From Solirubrobacteraceae bacterium (GTDB lineage Bacteria; Actinomycetota; Thermoleophilia; Solirubrobacterales; Solirubrobacteraceae), in NCBI GenBank assembly GCA_019683665.1, contig JADGIB010000061.1:1-14469 (forward strand): a stretch of 14,469 bases of DNA. Direction: 5' to 3'. Position 1 is the stretch's first letter. The number at the start of each line of letters is the position of its first letter. Below the pieces are notes generated by a model, which searched no databases, was not told the origin of the DNA, and saw only the letters and a list, made by a program, of their open reading frames with translations. The translations under genes were made by a program, and so were the position numbers. Positions 1 through 6,534 of this stretch are shown in pieces.

Positions 1-38
1 AGCCGCAGGAGCGCCCGGCGGACGCGGCGGTCCGTCAC
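1..38 (-). CDS. Start of an unidentified gene, cut by the left edge
   Basis: Only the first 12 codons are in the window, beginning GTG-ACG-GAC (reads VTDRRVRRALLR), with no stop. The case for a real gene is its start. The GTG overlaps the TGA of the upstream GT2 gene in the 4-base GTGA arrangement used throughout this locus, and a strong Shine-Dalgarno GGGAGG lies 8 bases upstream. The basic N-terminus could precede a membrane segment, as in polyprenyl-phosphate sugar transferases, which the locus otherwise lacks, but 12 residues cannot establish a function. It would be the fifth gene of the minus-strand unit that starts at 5261. Confidence 0.5.
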   Translation of the reverse strand, partial: MTDRRVRRALLR

Positions 39-1090
39 CGACGGTGCCTCCCGCCCCGCACGAGCCGGGCCACCGCGGCCGGCGACACCCCGAAGCGGGC
101 GACGCCGGCCAGGAACCCCAGCCCCCACGCGCCGTGCATGATCGCCAGCGCCGCCGGCACCCGGGCCACGTCGCGCGGCGCCCCGTGGCGGGCGGTGCCC
201 GCCGTCGTCGCCGCCAGCGCGGCCCCGTACAGCCCCATCCCGGCCAGCGCCGCCCGCCGCACCCGGCGCGACGGCGCGAGCGTCAGCGCCGCGGCCACGA
301 CGACCGCGGGCGGCAGCAGGTGCGTGCGGCGCAGGCTCCCCGGGTGGCGGCGGTTCGTCTTGGCCCGGTAGAAGCCGTGGCGCCAGTACTGCCGCCACAG
401 CGCCCCCGGGCGCGCGCGCGGCAGGTACTCGGCCGCCATCTCGGCCCGGCAGACGATCCGCCCGCCGCGCTCGAGCACCCGCGCCGCCAGCTCGGAGTCC
501 TGGTTGACCGGCCAGCCCGCGTCCCAGCCGCCGAGCTCGTCGACGGTCTCGCGCCGCCACACGCCCGCGAACACGCCGGTGTCGAGCTCGCGCTCCTCCG
601 GCAGCTCGCCGTCGCCGTTGCGCCGCCACTTGCCCGAGCCGCCGACGCCGAGGCGGGTCCCGAGCGCGAGCGCGACCGCGCCCGACCAGCCGCCGTGCGC
701 GCGCGGCACGACCGGCCCGGCCACCCACACGACGCCGTCGTCGCCCCGCTCCAGCCGCTCGATCCCGGCCGCCAGGTACCGCGACGGGAAGAACGCGTGC
801 GCGTCCATCCGCGCCACGTACCGGCCGCGGGCGGCGGCCAGCGCCGCGTTCAGCCCGGCCGCCGTCGTGCGCGCCGGGTTGTCGACGACCCGCACCCGCG
901 GGTCGCGGGCGGCGATCCGCTCGAGGATCTCGCGCGTGCGGTCGCGCGAGCGGCCGTCGGCGAAGACGAGCTCGAACGTGCGCCTGTCGAGCTCCTGGGC
1001 GCACATCGCCGCGACGGTCTGCTCGATGCAGGCCTCCTCGTCGAGGACCGGCACGAGCACGCTGACGTCCGGGCGGCCGTCGCCGCTCAC
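35..1090 (-). CDS. Family 2 glycosyltransferase, ExoA-like, with C-terminal membrane segments
   Basis: Predicted 351 residues. It probably transfers a sugar from a nucleotide donor to a lipid-linked oligosaccharide at the inner face of the membrane. The GT-A core shows PVLDEEA (14-20), DGRSRDRT (45-52, the DGxSxDxT donor motif), RMDAHAFFP (94-102, the metal-binding region in the form typical of succinoglycan ExoA proteins), QDSELAARVLERGG (197-210, acceptor/catalytic region) and QYWRHGFYR (234-242). Two or three hydrophobic stretches follow (about 258-272, 283-300, 313-330) and should anchor it in the membrane. The GTG start at 1090 overlaps the TGA of the ligase gene (GTGA) and has GGAGG 8 bases upstream at 1099-1103. 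The reading frame stays open far upstream, but that part lies antisense to nothing conserved and inside the ligase gene. The donor and acceptor sugars cannot be told from sequence. Confidence 0.9.
   Translation of the reverse strand: MSGDGRPDVSVLVPVLDEEACIEQTVAAMCAQELDRRTFELVFADGRSRDRTREILERIAARDPRVRVVDNPARTTAAGLNAALAAARGRYVARMDAHAFFPSRYLAAGIERLERGDDGVVWVAGPVVPRAHGGWSGAVALALGTRLGVGGSGKWRRNGDGELPEERELDTGVFAGVWRRETVDELGGWDAGWPVNQDSELAARVLERGGRIVCRAEMAAEYLPRARPGALWRQYWRHGFYRAKTNRRHPGSLRRTHLLPPAVVVAAALTLAPSRRVRRAALAGMGLYGAALAATTAGTARHGAPRDVARVPAALAIMHGAWGLGFLAGVARFGVSPAAVARLVRGGRHRR
47..52 (-). promoter_or_regulatory. Shine-Dalgarno site for the truncated left-edge gene
   Basis: Read on the minus strand this is GGGAGG, 8 bases before a GTG at 38. 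It lies inside the last codons of the GT2 gene, so the next gene can be translated by coupling through the GTGA overlap. It is the main reason for calling a gene that continues beyond the left edge. Confidence 0.5.
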
Positions 1091-2472
1091 GCCCGCGTCC
1101 TCCGCTGCGCGATGGCCAGCAGCGCCGGCCCGAGCGCGAGCAGCACCCACAGTCGGCGGTCGTCGGCGTTGGAGAGGAAGACCGAGGCGACGAGCGCGCC
1201 GACCGTCGCCAGCACCGCGGCGCGCGCGAGCGCGACCATCGCCCGGTCGCGGGCGCGGGCGAACCGCGCCGCGGCGCGCAGCCCGGCGGCCAGCGAGGCG
1301 GCGACGACGGCGAGGAAGAGCGCGAGCGCGACGATCCCGCCCTCGGCCCACAGCTGCAGGTAGGCGTTGTGGACGACGATCCGCTGCCCGACGATGAGGT
1401 CCGAGCGGGAGATCGCGCCCGGCTCGCGGATGTGCTCGCCGGAGACGACCGGGAACTGGCCCAGCCCGACGCCGGTGAGCGGGCGCTCCTCGATGACCCG
1501 GGTCGCGACGAGCCAGATGTCCTCGCGCCCGCTGCCGCCGTCCGACACCGACGTCACCCGCTCGAGCGCGCCGGGCGCGGCCGCGAACCAGAGCGCGGCG
1601 CCGGCGGCGACGACGAGCGCGAACCCGAGGATCGCCGCGCGCCGCTCGCGGACGAGCACGAGCGCGCCGGCGGCGACGACGAGCGCGGCCAGCCACCCGC
1701 CCCGGGACTCGGTCGCGGCGAGGCTGACCGCGAGCAGGACGACCGCGCCGCCGAGGGCGAGCCGCAGGACGGGCCGGCCGCGCAGCCCGGCGGCGAGCCC
1801 GCCGGCGAGCGCGATCGCCGGGACGATCGCCGCCGCCAGGTAGTTCGGGTCGTGGGTCGCGCCGGCCAGCCGCCCGTCGTCGAGCGCGGCGCCGGAGGTC
1901 GCCCCCGGGTCCAGCCCGCCGGTCACCGCCCCGGCCAGGACCGAGAGCGTCGCGCCGGCCACGAACGCGGCCGCCAGCCAGCGCGCGTGGTCGCGGGCGG
2001 TGACGAGCGTGACGACGAGCAGGAACGCGGCGACGGCGATCCCGAGCTGCAGGAGCTTCTCGGCGGCGCCGCCGGCGGCCGGGTCGGGCGCCCACGCGAT
2101 CGTCGCCGCCGTCCAGGCGACGAGCCCGAGCATCGCCGCCAGCTGCCCGCGGTGGGCGCGCGCGTAGGCGGCCAGCCCGGAGCGCCCGCCGGCGACGACG
2201 CCGACCGCGGCGACGAGCACGACGAGCAGCGCGTAGTTCGTCCCGGCGCCGCGCGTCCCCTCGATCCCGCTGACGAACGCGGTGACGAGCCAGGCGGCGA
2301 GCGCCAGCGGCGGGTTCGCGAACGCGAGCGGCACGAACACCGCCGCGGCCAGGAACGCGACCCCCAGGAGCGGGCGCTCGGCCGCCAGCAGGCCGGCGAG
2401 CGCGGCCGCGGCCAGGGCCGCGGCGGCGACCGCCGCCCGGGACAGGAGCGGGCGTGCGAGCGTCGCCGGCAC
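1087..2472 (-). CDS. O-antigen ligase / Wzy-like polysaccharide polymerase
   Basis: Predicted 461 residues and very hydrophobic, with about 10-12 membrane segments and a large extracytoplasmic loop at roughly 300-368. The Wzy_C/WaaL-type signature is visible: ESRGGWLA (255-262), GREDIW (315-320), GVGLGQF (334-340) and HNAYLQLWAEGG (368-379). In this family the conserved Arg and His of these loops take part in joining an undecaprenyl-linked glycan to an acceptor. Here the enzyme could polymerise repeat units (Wzy) or transfer finished chains to a final acceptor; sequence alone does not separate these roles. The start is GTG at 2472, 4 bases after the stop of the kinase gene. Only a weak AGGCGG precedes it, so translation is probably coupled. 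It ends in a GTGA overlap with the GT2 gene. Confidence 0.88.
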   Translation of the reverse strand: MPATLARPLLSRAAVAAAALAAAALAGLLAAERPLLGVAFLAAAVFVPLAFANPPLALAAWLVTAFVSGIEGTRGAGTNYALLVVLVAAVGVVAGGRSGLAAYARAHRGQLAAMLGLVAWTAATIAWAPDPAAGGAAEKLLQLGIAVAAFLLVVTLVTARDHARWLAAAFVAGATLSVLAGAVTGGLDPGATSGAALDDGRLAGATHDPNYLAAAIVPAIALAGGLAAGLRGRPVLRLALGGAVVLLAVSLAATESRGGWLAALVVAAGALVLVRERRAAILGFALVVAAGAALWFAAAPGALERVTSVSDGGSGREDIWLVATRVIEERPLTGVGLGQFPVVSGEHIREPGAISRSDLIVGQRIVVHNAYLQLWAEGGIVALALFLAVVAASLAAGLRAAARFARARDRAMVALARAAVLATVGALVASVFLSNADDRRLWVLLALGPALLAIAQRRTRA

Positions 2473-2476
2473 CGGC

Positions 2477-4057
2477 TCAGGAGGCCGCCTTGCCCGTCAC
2501 GCGCTCCGGCGGCGCCGCCGGCCGGTCGCCGTTGCGCCGGGTCTCGACCGCGGTCAGCTCGGTCATCAGCGACCGCGGCGGGCGGGACGGGTCGTACCCG
2601 TAGTAGCCACCGGCGCGCAGGTGGCGCGGCGTGCCGACGAGGATCATCCCACTCGGCACGATCGCCAGGTGGTCGAGCGTCTCGTGCGCGATCGCCAGCT
2701 CGTGGCGGTTCGTCCGCCCCGGCCGGGCGACGACGAGCAGGTCGTCGACGTGGGCCATGAGCCGCAGCGCGTCGGCCACGCGGCCCAGCGGCGGGGTGTC
2801 GATGACGACGTAGTCGGCCTCGGCGCGCGCCTGGGCGATGAGCTCCGGCAGGCGCCGCGTGAGCGAGTGCAGCAGCACGTCGGCGTCCGCGGCCGGCGGC
2901 GCGCTCAGCACCCTCAGCCCGCGGGTGCGCGGCACCCGGACGAGCACCGACGACAGCGGCGCCTCGCCGCGCAGGAGGCTGAGCAGGTCGGCGTACGCGT
3001 CGAGGTGGTCGCCGACGTCGCCCTTGCGCAGGTCGAAGTCGAGCAGGACGACCTTGTGCCCCGACGACGCGAGCGCCTGCGACAGCGCGATCGCGCACGT
3101 CGTCTTGCCGTCGCCCTCGGACGCGCTCGTGACGAGCACGACCCGCGGCCCGCGCCCGCCGCGCGCCTCCAGCTGGATCTGGAGGGCGCGGAAGGCCTCG
3201 AGCATCGACGCCGACGGGGTCGCCGGGCCGGCGCCGCGGTGGCGCTCGACCGGCACGCGCGCGAGCACCGGCAGCGGCCAGAGGCCGGTGAGCTCCCCCT
3301 CGTCGCGCACGCGCCGGTCGAGGTGCTCGAGCGCGAGCGCGGCGCCGGTCCCGAGCGCGAGCCCGGCGATGAGCGCCAGCGCGATGACCATCCACGCCGG
3401 CGTCGCCGTCGTCGCGCCGGGCACGTCGGCGGCCTGCAGGATCGAGAAGTTCGGGTCCTGGCCGCGCTCGATCGCCCGCAGCCGCCCGGCCTGCCGGGCG
3501 AGGTCGGCGGCGAGCGCCGGGTCCGGGTCCTTGCCGAGCGCGGCGCGCTGCTCGGCGATCGCCTCCTCCTGGGCGCGCACCTGCTGGGCGAGCGCCTCGC
3601 GGCGCGCGTCGAGGGCCGACCGCGCGTACGCGTTCGCCAGCCGCGCGGCGAGCGCCGCCCGGTCGGCGGTCGCGGTGACCGCCACGATGTCGCTGTCGCC
3701 CTGAGGCTCGACGTCGACGCGGCGCAGGACCTCGGCCGGGGTGAGCGCGCCGTCGAGCCGCTCGGCGGCGAGCGCCGCCGCCCGCGGCGAGACGAGCATC
3801 GTCGCCGCCGTCTCCAGCGTGCGGGTCGGGTCGACGGACTCGGTCAGGACCGGCAGCCCGTTCGGCGCCAGCTCGGCCGCCACCGGGGTGACGAGCACCT
3901 GGGCGGTCGCCTCGTACTCGGCGGGGCGGACCTGCAGCCAGGCGATCCCGGCCCCGAGCGCGGTCAGCGTCACGAGGACGACGATCCACGGGTGCCGGCG
4001 CAGGGCTCGGCGGTAGGGGGACAGGGCGTGATCGCCCTCAGACAGGTGATGCGTCAT
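2477..4057 (-). CDS. Wzz-like chain-length regulator fused to a BY-type tyrosine kinase
   Basis: Predicted 526 residues, the one-polypeptide (Wzc-like) form of polysaccharide co-polymerase plus kinase. The order is: a cytoplasmic N-tail; membrane segment 1 (about 24-42); an extracytoplasmic Wzz domain with a helical Ala/Arg/Glu-rich part (about 135-200, probable coiled coil); a Pro-containing motif (213-220); membrane segment 2 (about 222-243); then the kinase. The kinase shows a P-loop variant SASEGDGKTT (311-320), Walker A' VVLLDFDLRKG (336-346) and Walker B VVIDTPP (417-423). The tail carries a small tyrosine group, YYGY (485-488), the likely autophosphorylation site; Wzc proteins often have more tyrosines. 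It should control chain length and the polymerase cycle with the ligase/Wzy gene just downstream. The ATG at 4057 has a good GGGAGGA site and follows the GT4 gene by 13 bases. No cognate tyrosine phosphatase is in the window. Confidence 0.9.
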   Translation of the reverse strand: MTHHLSEGDHALSPYRRALRRHPWIVVLVTLTALGAGIAWLQVRPAEYEATAQVLVTPVAAELAPNGLPVLTESVDPTRTLETAATMLVSPRAAALAAERLDGALTPAEVLRRVDVEPQGDSDIVAVTATADRAALAARLANAYARSALDARREALAQQVRAQEEAIAEQRAALGKDPDPALAADLARQAGRLRAIERGQDPNFSILQAADVPGATTATPAWMVIALALIAGLALGTGAALALEHLDRRVRDEGELTGLWPLPVLARVPVERHRGAGPATPSASMLEAFRALQIQLEARGGRGPRVVLVTSASEGDGKTTCAIALSQALASSGHKVVLLDFDLRKGDVGDHLDAYADLLSLLRGEAPLSSVLVRVPRTRGLRVLSAPPAADADVLLHSLTRRLPELIAQARAEADYVVIDTPPLGRVADALRLMAHVDDLLVVARPGRTNRHELAIAHETLDHLAIVPSGMILVGTPRHLRAGGYYGYDPSRPPRSLMTELTAVETRRNGDRPAAPPERVTGKAAS

Positions 4058-4070
4058 GGCCGTTCCTCCC

Positions 4071-5261
4071 TCACTCCGGCCGCGAGCCCTCCAGCAGCCC
4101 GCGCAGCGCGGTCTCGACCTGGGCGGCCACGCTCGGCCATCCCGATCCGTTCATCACGACGCGGCGGCCCTCGCGGCCCAGTCGCCGGGCCAGGTCCGCG
4201 TCGGTCACCACGTCCTCCAGCGCGTCGGCGAGCGCCGCGGGGTCGCGCGGGGCGACGACGAGCCCGGTGCGCCCGTGGCGGACCGCCGCCGGCAGGTCCC
4301 CGACCTCGGTCGCGACGACCGCCCGCTCCATCGTCATCGCCAGGTGGGCGACGCCGCTCTGGTAGGCGGCCAGGTACGGCAGCGCGACGACCCGCGCCCG
4401 CGCGAACAGCGGCGCGACCTCGCCGACCGGCACGTAGCCGGGGCGGACCTCGACGCGGCCGTCGCGCTCGGCGGCCCAGGCGAGGACGCGGCGGTCCTCG
4501 CCCTCCTCGGGCACCGGCGGGCCGACGATCGTCAGGCGCGCCTGCGGGCAGCGCTCGGCGAGCGCGTCGAAGGCCTCCATGAGGACGGGCAGGCCCTTCA
4601 TCCGCCGCCACGCGCCGAAGAACAGGATCCGCGGCTCGTCGGCGGGGGCGGGCGGCTCGCCGGCGAAGATCCGCTCGTCGCCGTGCGGGATCACCGCGAC
4701 GCGCTTCGGGCGCCAGGTGTCCAGCAGCTCCCGGCGGCTGCGCTCGCCGTGGACGAACAGGAGGTCGAAGCTCGGGTAGGCGCGACGCAGGAGCGCGAGC
4801 GTCGCGCGCGAGCCCGCGTACAGGCCCCCGCCGCCCCAGCGGTCGAAGGGGCGCACGTTGTGGCAGACGTGGGCGACCGGCGTGCGGCCCTTGGCCGCGT
4901 TCACGGCGAGCGCCCCGGCGGCGGTGAGCGCGAGGTCGAGGCTGCCGTTGACGAGGACGGCGTCGTAGCGGCCGCGGCGGACCTCGCGGGCGATCCGCGT
5001 CCACGACGCGGTGAGGCGCCCGGCGGTGCGGGCGCGGCGCACGAGCGTCGGCGCGTCGGTCGCCCGCGGCGCCGGGGCGAGGATCTCGCGGCGGCGGGCG
5101 GGGCCGTCGAGGCCGGCGAGCTCCTGGTCGCGCGCGACGACGAGGTCGACGTCGTTGCCGCGCGCGGCGAGGGCGTCGGCCATCTGGGTCGCGTAGTGCA
5201 GCAGGCCCCCCAGCGGGGTGGGCTCGACGACGGCGAGGCGCAGGCTCACGAGGTCGATCAT
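4071..5261 (-). CDS. Family 4 glycosyltransferase, first gene of unit A
   Basis: Predicted 396 residues with a GT-B fold. The N-terminal Rossmann half has the Gly-rich acceptor loop PTPLGGLLHY (14-23). The C-terminal half has IPHG (191-194), FFGAWRRMKG (214-223) and PYLAAYQSGVAHLAM (295-309), followed by VVATEVGDLP (315-324). The usual EX7E acidic pair is altered here: the first position lies in a QSG-type segment, a variant seen in many GT4 subfamilies. It should transfer a sugar from a nucleotide donor with retention of configuration. Three in-frame starts are possible. ATG 5261 is chosen. GTG 5249 lies just before the first beta strand (LRLAVVEP) but has no purine-rich leader. ATG 5291 has GGAGG directly abutting it, which is too close. 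The gene leads the minus-strand unit and faces the plus-strand GT4 across a 133-base divergent region. Confidence 0.87.
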   Translation of the reverse strand: MIDLVSLRLAVVEPTPLGGLLHYATQMADALAARGNDVDLVVARDQELAGLDGPARRREILAPAPRATDAPTLVRRARTAGRLTASWTRIAREVRRGRYDAVLVNGSLDLALTAAGALAVNAAKGRTPVAHVCHNVRPFDRWGGGGLYAGSRATLALLRRAYPSFDLLFVHGERSRRELLDTWRPKRVAVIPHGDERIFAGEPPAPADEPRILFFGAWRRMKGLPVLMEAFDALAERCPQARLTIVGPPVPEEGEDRRVLAWAAERDGRVEVRPGYVPVGEVAPLFARARVVALPYLAAYQSGVAHLAMTMERAVVATEVGDLPAAVRHGRTGLVVAPRDPAALADALEDVVTDADLARRLGREGRRVVMNGSGWPSVAAQVETALRGLLEGSRPE

Positions 5262-5394
5262 GGGCGCTGGCCGCCCCCCGCCGGCGGGCATCCTCCGACC
5301 CCTGGGTGGGGAGATTCGTCCCCGGCCCCCGGGCGCGAAGCTCACCGCCGGGCCCTGCCTTGTCCCCCGGGCCGGCCGCCGGGTGCGGTCTTCA
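5262..5394. promoter_or_regulatory. Divergent intergenic region between units A and B
   Basis: These 133 noncoding bases separate two outward-facing glycosyltransferase genes and must hold the promoters for both units. I cannot place convincing -35/-10 hexamers on either strand. Visible elements are an inverted repeat GGGGA-GATTCG-TCCCC (5308-5323) and two copies of a GTCCC(C)(C)GGxCC element (5318-5327 and 5362-5373). The second copy ends 21 bases before the ATG at 5395. The same element occurs twice in the other divergent region of the window (12613-12718). A regulatory role is inferred from position only. Confidence 0.5.
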
Positions 5395-6534
5395 ATGCGA
5401 GGCGTGACCGACACCGGCCGCCCGCTGCGCGTGCACGTCCTCATCGACTCGCTGAACTGGGGCGGCGCCGAGACGCTGCTCGCCGACTTCGCCGCGGGCG
5501 CCCCGGCCGCCGGCCTGGAGGTCAGCGTCGGCTACCTGCAGGACGTCAACGGCAGCCCGTCGGCGGCGCGGCTGCGCGGCGCCGGGGTCGAGCCGCAGCT
5601 TGTCGGGGTCCGCCGGCTGCTCGACGCCGAGTCGGTCCTGCGCGTGCGCCGCCACCTCGCCGCCGTGCGCCCCGACGTCGTCCACACCCACCTCGGCGCC
5701 GCCGACGTCCACGGGACGCTCGCGGCCCGCTCGCTGCGCCTGCCGGTCGTCTCGACGATCCACCTCGTCGGCGGCGAGGGCGGCGACGGCGCCCGGGGGC
5801 GGGCGCGCGACCGGGTGATGGCGCTCGCCCGCCGCCGCAGCCGCCGGGTCATCGCGGTCTCCGACGCCGCCCGGCGGGCCTACCTCGACGGCGGCTGGGA
5901 CGACCCGTCGCACGTCGTCACCGTCCACAACGGGATCGCCGTCCGCCCGCTGCGCGCCACCCGCGAGCAGACCCGGGCCGCGCTCGGCGTCGCGCCCGGC
6001 GCGCCGCTCGTCGTGCTCGTCTCGGTCCTGCGCGCCGGCAAGGGCCACGAGGTCGCCGCCGAGGCCGTCGGCCGCCTGCGGGCGCGGTTCCCCGGGCTGC
6101 GGCTGCTCGTCGCCGGGGACGGGCCCGACCGCGACGCGGTCGCCCGCGCGCTCGCCCCGCTCGGCGACGCCGCGCTGGCGCTCGGCTTCCGCGACGACGC
6201 GCTCGAGCTCATCGCCGCCGCCGACGTCCTCGTGCTGCCGACGCGGATGGACGCGTTCCCGACCGCGCTGCTGGAGGCCGCCGCCGTCGGGGTGCCGGTC
6301 GTCGCCACCCGCGTCGGCGGGATCCCGGAGATCGTCGACGACGGGGTCACCGGCCTGCTCGTCGACCCGCCCCCGCGGGCGGACGCGGTCGCGGCCGCGC
6401 TCGGCGCGCTCCTCGCCGACCCGCAGCGGCGGGCGCGGATGGGGGCGGCGGCGCGCGAGCGCTTCGCGACCCGCTTCACCGCCGAGAGCTGGGCGCGCCG
6501 CTGCCGGGCCGTCTACGACGCGGTCCTGCCGTGA
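5395..6534 (+). CDS. Family 4 glycosyltransferase, first gene of unit B
   Basis: Predicted 379 residues with a GT-B fold. The acceptor loop is NWGGAETLL (21-29), with DVVHTHLGAADVHG (94-107) and a conserved histidine cluster, AVSD (154-157) and VHNGI (177-181). The C-terminal donor-binding half has VLRAGKGHE (211-219), AGDGPDRD (240-247) and DAFPTALLEA (286-295), then VVATRVGGIPEIV (302-314). The EX7E pair is D286...E294, the first acid being Asp rather than Glu. The family uses nucleotide sugars with retention. The start is ATG 5395 or GTG 5404, three codons later. Neither has a good Shine-Dalgarno sequence, and the conserved part begins at residue 11, so both work. Longer upstream starts (for example 5218) would run through the divergent promoter and the opposite gene and are not accepted. 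It ends in a GTGA overlap with the flippase. Confidence 0.9.
   Translation: MRGVTDTGRPLRVHVLIDSLNWGGAETLLADFAAGAPAAGLEVSVGYLQDVNGSPSAARLRGAGVEPQLVGVRRLLDAESVLRVRRHLAAVRPDVVHTHLGAADVHGTLAARSLRLPVVSTIHLVGGEGGDGARGRARDRVMALARRRSRRVIAVSDAARRAYLDGGWDDPSHVVTVHNGIAVRPLRATREQTRAALGVAPGAPLVVLVSVLRAGKGHEVAAEAVGRLRARFPGLRLLVAGDGPDRDAVARALAPLGDAALALGFRDDALELIAAADVLVLPTRMDAFPTALLEAAAVGVPVVATRVGGIPEIVDDGVTGLLVDPPPRADAVAAALGALLADPQRRARMGAAARERFATRFTAESWARRCRAVYDAVLP

Noticed and set aside
1091..2095. N-terminal extension of the GT2 gene up to 2095
   Set aside because: It lies out of frame inside the ligase gene. The GTG at 1090 has a good GGAGG site and a GTGA overlap, and the GT2 domain starts right after it.
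1923..3989. Minus-strand open frame of 688 codons across the kinase and ligase genes
   Set aside because: It is a shifted reading of two well-supported genes; the product is Arg/Pro/Ser-rich with no motif.
5308..5323. The inverted repeat as a rho-independent terminator
   Set aside because: No T-rich tract follows on either strand, and it lies between two divergent gene starts, where a terminator is not expected.
4056..6530. A very long plus-strand open frame (4056-8003, over 1300 codons) that includes the flippase
   Set aside because: Only the part from 6531 encodes a recognisable protein. The rest is antisense to the GT4 gene or out of frame with the plus-strand GT4, rich in Arg/Ala/Pro with no domain, and open only because stop codons are rare at this GC content.
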